A stretch of 64,000 nucleotides of DNA. Origin: Fimenecus sp045631225 (GTDB lineage: Bacteria; Bacillota; Clostridia; Oscillospirales; Acutalibacteraceae). The notes beneath the pieces were generated by a model. The model was not told the origin of the DNA. It saw only the letters and a program-made list of their open reading frames with translations, and made no database searches. The DNA is taken from positions 7,259 through 71,258 of the forward strand of contig JAZQUG010000031.1 of assembly GCA_045631225.1 (NCBI GenBank), read 5' to 3'. Both the position numbers and the translations under genes were made by a program. This document shows, piece by piece, positions 9,182-17,329 of the stretch. Every line of letters starts with the position of its first letter. Position 1 is the first letter of the stretch.

Positions 9182-9625
9182 TTACACCTTAACCTTTACA
9201 ACAACCTTAAGACAAGATAATGGTTCGTTTACTGCAACACCCGGACAATGCAAGTCATTTGGGTAAAGCACCATAAAACTATTTTCAATAAGAGTCAATG
9301 GTTCTGTTTTACATTCGTAGAACCATACATCATTTTCAGGCTTTGCTTCTGTTTCAGTTTTGTCACAAGAGATCGGTGCAACACCAATGATTTCTTCACC
9401 CTTAACCATAAACTGAATATCAATGTATTTTTTATGAGCTTCTGAAATTGTTTTGTCAGGGTCGGTTTCATAACGCTGAACCATATAGAAAATATCGTCA
9501 CCACAAAGCTCATATCTGCCTAATTCAATTTTTGTGAAATCGGTCTTGGCAAGGAATTCCAATGCGGTATAAACTCGGCCTAAACCCTCATAATTTTTTA
9601 TGTTTTCCAATGTGTCAAAAATCAT
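9182..9625 (-). CDS. YhcH/YjgK/YiaL family protein (DUF386, cupin-like)
   Basis: 147 residues from the ATG at 9625, preferred because GGTGA lies 7 bases upstream; in-frame TTG and GTG codons further up fall in the RBS. HKKYIDIQFMVKGEEIIGV, DVWFYECKTEPLTLIENSFMVLYPNDLHCPGVAV (read in pieces) and the closing CLKVVVKVKV are characteristic of this family, which has a cupin fold with a metal site. E. coli members accompany sialic acid and other sugar genes, and the family is thought to act as sugar isomerases or anomerases. The gene sits between the TagF-GT4 fusion and sdaA. Confidence 0.88.
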   Translation of the reverse strand: MIFDTLENIKNYEGLGRVYTALEFLAKTDFTKIELGRYELCGDDIFYMVQRYETDPDKTISEAHKKYIDIQFMVKGEEIIGVAPISCDKTETEAKPENDVWFYECKTEPLTLIENSFMVLYPNDLHCPGVAVNEPLSCLKVVVKVKV

Positions 9626-9638
9626 TTTAATCACCAAC

Positions 9639-11912
9639 TTAATTGTTCATAAATTCAATAAATTTATCTGCAAGAACTCGTCTTGAATATGTTTCAGAAA
9701 TTTTATCGTAATTAGCTTTTAACTGTTCTTCTGTAATTTCAGGATATCTGCGGATTTTATCAACCAAATCCTCATAAGAAGAATAAATGCAACCATCAAT
9801 GTCGTTGAGAACTTCACGGGAAGCAATATTGTCAGTACAATAAAGCATTTTGCCATTGAGTACAGCTTCAATATATGGCATACCAAAGGAGTGATTGAGC
9901 GTAAAGTCGACAACTGCGTGGTTTTTTACCATTTCGTCCTTTGGATTGTTGGTTTCTCCACAATATTTGATATATGGTTCATATTTGTTATCACGGATTA
10001 TTTTTAGAAATTGTTTAAGATATGCACCGTTACCGTAAACATTGATTTGGATGTTTTTAATATTGTTTTCCTTAAGATATTTTGCAAATCCTAAAAGATT
10101 GTCAAGGTCATCTTTTCTGTCAGGACTGATTCGGATAAGATACATACCGTTAAAGGTTGTACCTTGCGGACATGGCTTGACGCGGATATCATCACGTTCA
10201 ACACTTCTGCTCATCTCAAGAGTATTACCCAAAACAAGACTCTTTTCGTAGTTATCGTAATTCAAATCACGCTTATATGCTTGTCGGCTTTCATCAGTAA
10301 CAAAAATAACCTTACCTAATTTTTCTTGTGAAATTTTTTCGAATGCAACGGGATAAAGGTTTCCGATAACACTTGATGCACAATGGAAAAAGTAAAGTTT
10401 ATTCTCCACATGCCCGGACAGTTTTTCAATCATATATAGGTGTAATGACTCACGTGTTGAAACAATTGTTTTTGATTTTGTGTTTTTAAGATAATGAGTC
10501 AAAGCATAGTTTGCATATGGCCACATATGAATTTTTGAGCAATCATATTTGAGTTTACCATAAAAACAATCGCGTTTTGGCAATATTCGTTTTATTAATT
10601 CCGTTTTTGTTCTTCTGCCATCAACATAAAGAGGAGTCAGTTGTAATCCGTAAGGCATTTTATTGAATCTTTTTAAGCCCTTTAGTCCTACAAGCTCAAC
10701 AAGGTAATTTCTTTCAAGCAGTGCTTCAGCAAGGGAGCGTGTTGCAAAAACAGTTCCGCCGATACCGTGAAAATTGTAACCTAAAAATGTAATCTTGTTT
10801 CTTTGAATTTCTGAAAATTCGTTATACATTCTGTCGATGTGACCACCACTTATTATGAAGTCATAGTCGATTTCATCAGGTAATCTTGATTTGAAAAATT
10901 CATTTATAGTGTATGTTTCATTTACAACAGTATCAATTAACTCTTCTGTTTCGGATACGGATGATTCCTTTAATTCGTCAATTGTACAGTACAGACTTCT
11001 GTTTGCCAGATAAGTTTCCAAGTCAGGCTGATAAAGAATAACAGGTTTGTCAAGTGTTGTAAAATCAAATCCAACGGAAGAGTAGTCGGTAATAAGTACA
11101 TCGTTGCAAGCAAGTTCGTTAAGTACATCAACACTATTTGCGTGGACTAACTTTATTCTGTCAGTTTTTATGTTTTCTTTGAAATACGAAATTTTACCTT
11201 CATCAAAAAATTGATGAAGACAAACTGTGAATGTTGATGATGTTTGCTCAAGGTAGTTTGCAAGACGCTCGTTACCCAATATATTTTTCATTTCCACAAG
11301 GAGATTTTCAGTCTGAGTGTTGTTACCGAAGTATTCACGCCATGTCGGGAACCAAAGAATGTTTTTGCCTGTTTTCGGGGTTTTTGAATATTCCTGATGT
11401 CTTTTGACAAGCTCTATATATCTTGGTGGATAAATTCCGTAATAAAGCTGATAATCCCTGAACTGATTTCTCTCTTTGAAAGTATCTTTAATATTTTTGT
11501 TATAGTAAATGAAGCGGAACATATTGTTGTTATATGCGTCGCCTCTGTAACCAAGTGCTTTTATACCGAGAGTGCCGTGTTGAAGGTAAATAATCGGCTT
11601 TGTTGCTAAGAAGCTCAGGGATTTAATGAAAATTTTATCCGGCAAAACATCCTTGTAGCTCAAAGAAACGAAAAACATATCAGCACTGTAATAAATTTTA
11701 AAGTGCTTAGCACTGTTTTTCCAGATAATAAATTTCTTTTCTTTTGGTGAAAGAGAACGATAGACAGCTTTGTTTTTAGGACTTTTAGTCATAACAAAAT
11801 ATTTATCGATATCATCTGTTTTGGCAACAACATGCTTCCAGAAATAGAATGAATTATTGTTGGCTGAACTACCCACATTTTCACCCATAAGCCAAACAAA
11901 ATTTTTCTTCAT
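9639..11912 (-). CDS. Fusion of CDP-glycerol glycerophosphotransferase (TagF-like) and GT4 glycosyltransferase
   Basis: 757 residues from the ATG at 11912, which has GAGGGTG 5-6 bases upstream; the longer frame to 11966 would overlap the Stealth gene. First half (about 1-370): KPIIYLQHGTLGIKALG, WFPTWREYF and DVLITDYSSVGFDFTTLDKP, the signatures of the Glyphos_transf family that polymerises or primes teichoic acid. Second half (about 380-757): FLGYNFHGIGGTVFATRSLAEAL, YLIRISPDRKDDLDNLLGFAKYL and NHSFGMPYIEAVLNGK, a GT-B retaining glycosyltransferase of family 4. The fusion suggests a polymer with alternating phosphodiester and glycosidic linkages, built at the cytoplasmic face and exported by the neighbouring ABC transporter. 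Confidence 0.85.
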   Translation of the reverse strand: MKKNFVWLMGENVGSSANNNSFYFWKHVVAKTDDIDKYFVMTKSPKNKAVYRSLSPKEKKFIIWKNSAKHFKIYYSADMFFVSLSYKDVLPDKIFIKSLSFLATKPIIYLQHGTLGIKALGYRGDAYNNNMFRFIYYNKNIKDTFKERNQFRDYQLYYGIYPPRYIELVKRHQEYSKTPKTGKNILWFPTWREYFGNNTQTENLLVEMKNILGNERLANYLEQTSSTFTVCLHQFFDEGKISYFKENIKTDRIKLVHANSVDVLNELACNDVLITDYSSVGFDFTTLDKPVILYQPDLETYLANRSLYCTIDELKESSVSETEELIDTVVNETYTINEFFKSRLPDEIDYDFIISGGHIDRMYNEFSEIQRNKITFLGYNFHGIGGTVFATRSLAEALLERNYLVELVGLKGLKRFNKMPYGLQLTPLYVDGRRTKTELIKRILPKRDCFYGKLKYDCSKIHMWPYANYALTHYLKNTKSKTIVSTRESLHLYMIEKLSGHVENKLYFFHCASSVIGNLYPVAFEKISQEKLGKVIFVTDESRQAYKRDLNYDNYEKSLVLGNTLEMSRSVERDDIRVKPCPQGTTFNGMYLIRISPDRKDDLDNLLGFAKYLKENNIKNIQINVYGNGAYLKQFLKIIRDNKYEPYIKYCGETNNPKDEMVKNHAVVDFTLNHSFGMPYIEAVLNGKMLYCTDNIASREVLNDIDGCIYSSYEDLVDKIRRYPEITEEQLKANYDKISETYSRRVLADKFIEFMNN

Positions 11913-11925
11913 TTTAACACCCTCG

Positions 11926-12930
11926 TTATTTTTCAAAGCTTGATTTTTCAGGTAATGTTTTATCAAAAACTGAAATTACAGCTTTCTTCTTCTCTTCAAA
12001 ATTCTCTGTATTCACAGTATCGTTAATGCAAATCATAGAATGTGATTTTTCTTTAATTTCCTTGCAAAGAGATTTGAGCATTTCATCATCAATATGATAG
12101 CATTGTGCAAAAGAGGCATCACGGACAGAAAAATTACCTTCTGCCAACTGCCAGTATTTCATAACCCACTGATTAACGTCACCCTTTTTCCTGAATCTGT
12201 TACGACAGGTTTCGTCGAGTGTATCGTAAGCCTTGTCCCACACCTTATGAAAAGTGGATTTCAAGAAACAGGACGGAGTGTGGTGACAGTACATTCCCGG
12301 AAACCATGGCCAAGGCATCAAAAGTGCTGTTCTTACGACATTCTTTATTCCGTTTTTAGGGTCAAACCATTTTTTAAAGTCGCGTTTCATACATTGACGC
12401 TTATTGAAATTGTCATTAATTACCTCAATATCAGCACCATGAAAATGTCCTGCACTGTCGTTTGCAAAGTAAATACAATGAACAGCAGCGGTATCACAAG
12501 GTAAACCGTTTTTAAAGAAATCATCAGGTCTTACAGGCTTATTCAGGAACATATCATCGTTAAAATATACGAATTGTTCTGCCAGACCTTCAATTCTGTG
12601 GAGATTCAGTTCGATTGTGTGTGAACTGAATGTAGGAAGATATTCCGGCGGAATATAGTCCTTGTGATTTACGATATTGAGTTTCGGATTTGTGGTATCA
12701 AGCCAAGATGGCAAATGACCCCAGGTTACAAAGTGAATTTTGTTAACCCAAGGTGCATATTTTTCCACGGCTCTGAACCAATACTGAAGATTGTCCCAAT
12801 CACGAAAACGCACTTCACTATTGGCTGTTGTGATAACCGTACCGTCATATTCTGATTTTTCTTTTCGCCACTGGGGGTCATTACCGTCAACCCATATAAT
12901 GACAAAATCTATCGGTTTATTAGTACTCAT
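11926..12930 (-). CDS. Stealth family sugar-phosphate transferase
   Basis: 334 residues. PIDFVIIWVDGNDPQWR at the N-terminus is Stealth conserved region 1. RFRDWDNLQYWFRAVEKY, PWVNKIHFVTWG and FVYFNDDMFLNKPV form region 2 with the DDD-like catalytic block. CHHTPSCFLKSTFHKVWDK (about 216-234) is region 3. Family members transfer hexose-1-phosphate to make capsular or exopolysaccharide phosphodiesters and are homologous to GlcNAc-1-phosphotransferase. Its place between the ABC exporter genes and the TagF-GT4 fusion supports a role in a phosphate-linked surface polymer. The RBS is weak and the gene starts 3 bases after the ATPase stop, so coupling is likely. Confidence 0.9.
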   Translation of the reverse strand: MSTNKPIDFVIIWVDGNDPQWRKEKSEYDGTVITTANSEVRFRDWDNLQYWFRAVEKYAPWVNKIHFVTWGHLPSWLDTTNPKLNIVNHKDYIPPEYLPTFSSHTIELNLHRIEGLAEQFVYFNDDMFLNKPVRPDDFFKNGLPCDTAAVHCIYFANDSAGHFHGADIEVINDNFNKRQCMKRDFKKWFDPKNGIKNVVRTALLMPWPWFPGMYCHHTPSCFLKSTFHKVWDKAYDTLDETCRNRFRKKGDVNQWVMKYWQLAEGNFSVRDASFAQCYHIDDEMLKSLCKEIKEKSHSMICINDTVNTENFEEKKKAVISVFDKTLPEKSSFEK

Positions 12931-12933
12931 AAT

Positions 12934-13665
12934 TTATTTCATAAATTCATCATATTTTGGAAGAACCTCTTCGGTTGTTCCGTACATTTTCATTTCACCA
13001 TCGTGAATCCAAAGAACATTATTACAAAGACTCTTGATTGTATCGGAGTTATGAGAAACAATCAGAACAGTTCTGTCATCCTTTGAAATAAGTTCCTTCA
13101 TTTTAGCATAACTCTTTTTCTTGAATTTAGCATCACCAACGCTTAAAACTTCGTCGATAAGCATAATGTCAGTTTCAAGGATTGCAGTAATTGAAAAAGC
13201 CAGTTTTGAGTGCATGCCGCTTGAGTATGATTTTACAGGACGGTCAATGAATTTTCCTAATTCAGAAAATTCAATTATATCATCAATTTTTTCATCTATG
13301 AAAGCTCTGTCAAAACCTAAAAGCATACCTGAAAGGTAAATGTTTTCACGACCTGTAAGTGTGTTTTGGAAACCAACACCGATTGAAAGGAGCGAAATTG
13401 TATTACCGTGCAAATCAATTGTGCCTTCATCAGGTGAGAAGATACCTGCAATAGCACGAAGAAGTGTTGATTTACCACTACCGTTTTTACCCACAATACC
13501 TAAAATCTGACCTTTTTCCACATCAAATGTAACACCCTTAACAGCCTCGAAGTATTCAGTTTTAGTGAATTTATTAGGTGACATCAATGCTCTGAAAAAA
13601 GAAACCTTATTAAGCATTCGGTATCTTATTTTTACGTCTTTAACTGAAATAGCATAGTTTGACAT
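12934..13665 (-). CDS. Polysaccharide/teichoic acid ABC exporter, ATP-binding subunit (TagH/Wzt-like)
   Basis: 243 residues from the ATG at 13665; AGAGGTG lies 7 bases before it and the in-frame GTG at 13674 is part of that RBS. Walker A GIVGKNGSGKST, signature VKSYSSGMHSKL, Walker B DIMLIDEVLSVGD and the H-loop IVSHNS are all present. An N-terminal extension (KIRYRMLNKVSFFRALMSP) and the SVGDAKFKKK tail match the branch that energises export of O-antigen, capsule or teichoic acid polymers. There is no carbohydrate-binding C-terminal domain as in long Wzt. Partner permease: 13678-14469. Confidence 0.92.
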   Translation of the reverse strand: MSNYAISVKDVKIRYRMLNKVSFFRALMSPNKFTKTEYFEAVKGVTFDVEKGQILGIVGKNGSGKSTLLRAIAGIFSPDEGTIDLHGNTISLLSIGVGFQNTLTGRENIYLSGMLLGFDRAFIDEKIDDIIEFSELGKFIDRPVKSYSSGMHSKLAFSITAILETDIMLIDEVLSVGDAKFKKKSYAKMKELISKDDRTVLIVSHNSDTIKSLCNNVLWIHDGEMKMYGTTEEVLPKYDEFMK

Positions 13666-13677
13666 TGTTTTCACCTC

Positions 13678-14469
13678 TTATATAACCTTAACGTAACTGT
13701 TTTCGTGTTTGTAGATTGTTCTTGTGCCGATTGCAGAAATCACAATGCCGATAACTGTCCAAACTGCAAGTGCAATATAATGTGGTTCACCGTTGTAAAG
13801 AAGAACATTTCTCATATCTGTCATTATAAGAGCAATCGGATTGCAGTTAATAAGAAGAGTACCAATCAATTCGCTCTTTGGCAGAATTCTTGTTTCGATA
13901 GAATAGAAAATACCTGAAATGTAAAAACCGAGCTGTAATACAACTGTGATTACATTGAGCAAGTCTTCAACAAACACACCGAAATGAGTAATGATTGTCG
14001 TACATGCGTAAGTAATTATGAAAAGCAACAAGAAAAGAGGGATTACCCATAAAGCTTTCCAAGTGACAGGCACACGATAGAAAATCATAAATATGCCTGT
14101 AAGTGCAAATGATATGAACATCTTTATTCCGAAAACACCAACTCTGTTAAATATGAAAACAAATTTCGGAATATAGACTTTTGTAACGATACTTTTTTTA
14201 CCCTGAATAAGCTTAACACCGGACTTAACAACCTTGCTGAAGAATGTCCACACATTAAGACCGATAAAAACAAATACCGGGAAATAAGGTTCTTTACTGT
14301 TGAAAACAAAAACAGCAACGAATGAGTAAACAAGCATATAGAGTAATGGGTCAAGAATCCACCAGAGCCAGCTTAAGAAAGAACCCGCAACCTCTGCCTT
14401 CAAGTCGGATTGTATAGAATAAGCTGTGTAATTTTTGAAATTTTTTATATCATTTATGAATCTTTTCAT
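13678..14469 (-). CDS. Polysaccharide/teichoic acid ABC exporter, permease (TagG/Wzm-like, ABC-2)
   Basis: 263 residues with about six membrane segments. RDIKAEVAGS-type N-terminal text (here QSDLKAEVAGSFLSWLWW) and NPIALIMTDMRNVLLYN in the C-terminal part are characteristic of the ABC-2 polysaccharide exporters. It is the first gene of the minus-strand operon and lies directly behind a strong promoter; RBS AAGTGAG. It pairs with the ATPase 12 bases downstream to flip a lipid-linked polymer across the membrane. Confidence 0.9.
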   Translation of the reverse strand: MKRFINDIKNFKNYTAYSIQSDLKAEVAGSFLSWLWWILDPLLYMLVYSFVAVFVFNSKEPYFPVFVFIGLNVWTFFSKVVKSGVKLIQGKKSIVTKVYIPKFVFIFNRVGVFGIKMFISFALTGIFMIFYRVPVTWKALWVIPLFLLLFIITYACTTIITHFGVFVEDLLNVITVVLQLGFYISGIFYSIETRILPKSELIGTLLINCNPIALIMTDMRNVLLYNGEPHYIALAVWTVIGIVISAIGTRTIYKHENSYVKVI

Positions 14470-14510
14470 ATTAAAAATCTCACTTTCGCCGATTTTAATT
14501 ATATATTGTG

Positions 14511-14539
14511 ATTATATCATTATTTTATGTGATTTTCAA
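14511..14539 (-). promoter_or_regulatory. Strong extended -10 promoter of the surface-glycan operon
   Basis: On the minus strand: TTGAAA (14539-14534), 17-base spacer, TGA-TATAAT (-10 at 14516-14511). It is the only clear promoter for the seven-gene run ending at 7035. Confidence 0.8.
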
Positions 14540-14555
14540 GTGCAGAAAAGTGAGC

Positions 14556-14573
14556 GACAAATTATAATTTGTC
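14556..14573. repeat. Perfect 18-bp palindrome shared with the repeat at 5839
   Basis: GACAAATTATAATTTGTC is a perfect palindrome. Seventeen of its 18 bases recur at 5839-5855. It lies between the operon promoter and the terminator of the cohesin gene; it could be an operator or a remnant of a dispersed repeat. Confidence 0.5.
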
Positions 14574-14584
14574 ATCCTGAAATG

Positions 14585-14610
14585 ATAAAAGCGAGGTCGT
14601 ATGACCCCGC
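14585..14610 (-). terminator. Rho-independent terminator of the cohesin gene
   Basis: On the minus strand: GCGGGGTC, loop ATAC, GACCTCGC (one G-U pair), then TTTTAT. It is 22 bases after the stop codon. Confidence 0.75.
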
Positions 14611-14631
14611 TATATCGTATAGAATTAAACT

Positions 14632-15885
14632 TTAATATTCATAAATCTTTGCTGTGCCGAAGAGCGAACGGAAGAAACCACTGATTTTATCAAAGAAGCC
14701 CGCCTTTGAGTACATTTCAATTGTGTCGTAGGCGATAACCTCTCCTGTCATATCAATATATGATGCTGTAAATGTTGTGTAACCCTTGTTCTTTGAGATA
14801 ATTGTGATTGACCCGTCATCGTTTTCTTCAACATCAAAATTGTCGTTATCCCAACTCCAGATTACTCCGCCTGTACATGGAATATATCCGTACATATCAT
14901 ATCTGAGGACGATACCGTCTTTACATCTGATAGTTGTGCGGGACGGTTCATTGATTGAAAGGCTAAAATCAGCAATGAATGTAGTGAAATAAGCTGTATT
15001 TGTTTCCGGCTCAATATAATTCCAGTCTTCATCACAAGCCTCTGCAATGTCAAGATAAATAGCACTGTCTGTTTCGTTTCCTACTACCTTAAGAAGAACA
15101 GAGAATAAAATGCCTTCTTCTGTAATTGAATATGGTGTTACACCAACAAATCTTGCTTTGCCGTCAGCATAATTCATATTTATTTTTTCGTTATCATCAT
15201 CTTCATCAAAGTTGAACATTCCGTTAGAAGTCATCATAACAGGTTCAAAAACAGAAGAATCGAAAATCAAATCAGCAGTAAGAACGCTAAGGTCTGAATT
15301 TTCAGAAACATATACATCAACCTGGACTGTGTCACCGATTTCAGCATAGTACTTATTTGCAACAATTGTTAATGACGGAGCAGTGTATGGATTAACAGTT
15401 ATGAATGCTGTGTTTGTGAACACTTGCATATAATCATAATTGTGGTTTGTTGCTTCTACAACATCAAGAGAAATTCGACTGCCGGATGTTGCTTTTTTTG
15501 CCTTAAGATTTACAGAGAATAATACTCCACGTTCTGTAAGTGAGTATGCTGTGGCGCCAGTAAATCTTGCTTTTCCTGCTGCATAAGAGAGATTGCTTTT
15601 TTCGTCGCCATTCCCAGTAGCTTCAAACATATTGTTCTGTATCAGGGAGTAGGGTTCAAAAACATCTGAATCATAGATTAAGTCAACTGTAAGTGCACCT
15701 ATATCTGAATATTCATCAACAACTATGTCGAATTGAACGATGTCGCCAACATTGATTCTGGTTTCGCTTGCTTCAATTGTCAGGTATGTGTAAGGTGTGG
15801 CTTCAGCACTTGCGGGTATAATAAATACCGACGTTAACATAAATAATGCGAGGATGATTGATAAAATCTTGTTTGTTTTTTTCAT
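14632..15885 (-). CDS. Secreted protein with two cohesin-like domains and an Ig-like domain
   Basis: 417 residues with a signal peptide (cleavage after about PASA, 27). Two tandem modules (about 31-165 and 172-305) share the cohesin pattern: INVGDIVQFDIVVDEYSDIGALTVDLIYDSDVFEP in the first and AEIGDTVQVDVYVSENSDLSVLTADLIFDSSVFEP in the second (each read in pieces), closing with GVLFSVNLKAK and GILFSVLLKVV. A BIG-like module (about 308-385) follows. The tail ends in an aromatic amphipathic stretch, FFDKISGFFRSLFG, with no LPXTG. Cohesins bind dockerins, and the protein at 315-1802 carries a dockerin-like end, so this may be a small scaffoldin. Attachment to the cell is unclear. RBS AAGGAG; own terminator. 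Confidence 0.78.
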   Translation of the reverse strand: MKKTNKILSIILALFMLTSVFIIPASAEATPYTYLTIEASETRINVGDIVQFDIVVDEYSDIGALTVDLIYDSDVFEPYSLIQNNMFEATGNGDEKSNLSYAAGKARFTGATAYSLTERGVLFSVNLKAKKATSGSRISLDVVEATNHNYDYMQVFTNTAFITVNPYTAPSLTIVANKYYAEIGDTVQVDVYVSENSDLSVLTADLIFDSSVFEPVMMTSNGMFNFDEDDDNEKINMNYADGKARFVGVTPYSITEEGILFSVLLKVVGNETDSAIYLDIAEACDEDWNYIEPETNTAYFTTFIADFSLSINEPSRTTIRCKDGIVLRYDMYGYIPCTGGVIWSWDNDNFDVEENDDGSITIISKNKGYTTFTASYIDMTGEVIAYDTIEMYSKAGFFDKISGFFRSLFGTAKIYEY

Positions 15886-16182
15886 AATGGTTTCTCCTTT
15901 TTAATTTTTTATGAAATTATTTTGTTCTTCTAAAACAAGGTTAACGGTTTGCCGCACAAGGTGGAAATTTTGTTTGTGATATGTTGTGCAGTTCGTTTCT
16001 CTGTTTTACAATCTCATTTTAACATCACAGTTTTTTCACTCTGTAATCTTCGTTTTACCATAGGGATGCCAAAGCTTTCACGCTATAGTGTATTTATTAT
16101 GGTAATAATGATACTCCTAATTTTGATGTAAATCTATATCCCGTCAGCATATATGAGGGGGAATTTTTATGTAAAAATATAT
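15886..16182. other. Intergenic region between divergent genes
   Basis: About 300 bases between the cohesin gene (leftward) and the GT2 gene (rightward). Apart from the promoter at 16183-16211 and the RBS of the cohesin gene I see nothing firm. A 60-codon frame at 15949-16131 has no RBS, and its protein is not convincing. The leftward promoter could not be placed with confidence. Confidence 0.5.
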
Positions 16183-16211
16183 TTGACAAGATGTAATCAA
16201 AAGAATATAAT
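16183..16211 (+). promoter_or_regulatory. Consensus sigma-A promoter
   Basis: TTGACA (16183-16188), exactly 17 bases, TATAAT (16206-16211): a perfect consensus, 23 bases before the GTG start of the glycosyltransferase gene. Confidence 0.88.
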
Positions 16212-16234
16212 CCCAATATAGTGAGGTGAAAAAA

Positions 16235-17284
16235 GTGACGCCATTTATCAGTATAGTAATGCCTGTTTACAATGTGGAGAAATATATAGAAAAAAGCATT
16301 CAGTCAGTGTTGGCACAGACCTTTACTGATTTTGAGTTGTTGCTTGTTGATGACTGTTCACCTGACGATAGCGGAAAAATCTGCGATGCTTTTGCAAAAA
16401 CGGATAAGAGAATAAAGGTTGTTCATCTTGAAAAGAATCGTGGAGTTGCCGTTGCAAGAAATACTGTTATGATTCCAGCTTCCGGTCAATATCTTTGTTT
16501 TCTTGATAGTGATGACTATTTTGATTCAGATATGCTGGAGATTTTGGCTGATTCTGTTAGGAAACATCCTGCACAAGCAGTAATTTTCGGTATGGTTGAA
16601 GAATACTATAATGATAAAGGCGTTTTAAAAAGCACAAAGACAGTAGCTTGTGATGAAAAGATAATCAGAAATCAGCGTGAATTACGAGAAGAAATTTTAA
16701 ACCTAGAAGCAATGGATTTGTATGGTTATCCTTGCAACAAGATGTATAATGTTGATTATTTAAAGGAAACAAAAGCCGTTTTCCCAAAAATGAGATTTAA
16801 CGAAGACATTATCTTCAATATCGATTTTTTTATGAATGCACATTCCTGCAATCTATTAAGCTTTGCACCATATCACTATGTCAAGCATACAGGCAGTACA
16901 ACAGGAGGCTTTATACCAACATATTATCAGGATATAATGGTGAAAATTGACAGGCTGTATTCTCAGCTTGATTATTGGGATATGCACAGTAACGAAAACC
17001 TCGAGTTTTTGGCTTCAAGATATACAAGATATCTGTTTTCGGCACTTGAACGAAATTGTGATAAGCGTTCAGAAATGTCGCATATTGAACGAAAAAAATT
17101 CTTTAAAGAGGTTCTTGAAACTGAAAGATACAAAAATCTTTCAAAATATATGAGTGGTGACGGATATATTGGGGTTTTAGCAAAAATCATGCGTACAAAA
17201 AGCAGCTTTCTCTGCCTTGGTGTGGCAAGAATAATCTATATTGTAAAAAAGTATTTGCCAAAACTGTTTACAAAATTAAGTTAA
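16235..17284 (+). CDS. Family 2 glycosyltransferase
   Basis: 349 residues from the GTG at 16235; GAGGTG (16223-16228) lies 6 bases before it, while the in-frame GTG at 16226 falls inside the RBS. ISIVMPVYNVEKYIEKSIQSV, LLVDDCSPDDSG and FLDSDDYFD are the GT-A nucleotide-sugar and metal (DxD) motifs. The C-terminal part ends with basic residues and hydrophobic stretches that could lie on the membrane. Likely a cell-surface polysaccharide transferase. It stands alone, convergent with the kinase gene, behind a perfect promoter. Confidence 0.88.
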   Translation: MTPFISIVMPVYNVEKYIEKSIQSVLAQTFTDFELLLVDDCSPDDSGKICDAFAKTDKRIKVVHLEKNRGVAVARNTVMIPASGQYLCFLDSDDYFDSDMLEILADSVRKHPAQAVIFGMVEEYYNDKGVLKSTKTVACDEKIIRNQRELREEILNLEAMDLYGYPCNKMYNVDYLKETKAVFPKMRFNEDIIFNIDFFMNAHSCNLLSFAPYHYVKHTGSTTGGFIPTYYQDIMVKIDRLYSQLDYWDMHSNENLEFLASRYTRYLFSALERNCDKRSEMSHIERKKFFKEVLETERYKNLSKYMSGDGYIGVLAKIMRTKSSFLCLGVARIIYIVKKYLPKLFTKLS

Positions 17285-17317
17285 AAAAATAAGGGGCTTT
17301 CCGGTTTGGAGAGCCCC
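17283..17317 (-). terminator. Terminator between convergent genes
   Basis: Stem GGGGCTTTCC / GGAGAGCCCC (17293-17302 with 17308-17317, one mismatch). On the minus strand it is followed by TTATTTTTTT, so it mainly serves the kinase gene; it may also stop the GT2 transcript. Confidence 0.75.
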
Positions 17318-17329
17318 TCAAATAATTAT

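Noticed and set aside
15949..16131. 60-codon open frame on the plus strand between the cohesin and GT2 genes
   Set aside because: No RBS, no convincing protein composition, and its codons do not resemble the neighbours; probably chance.
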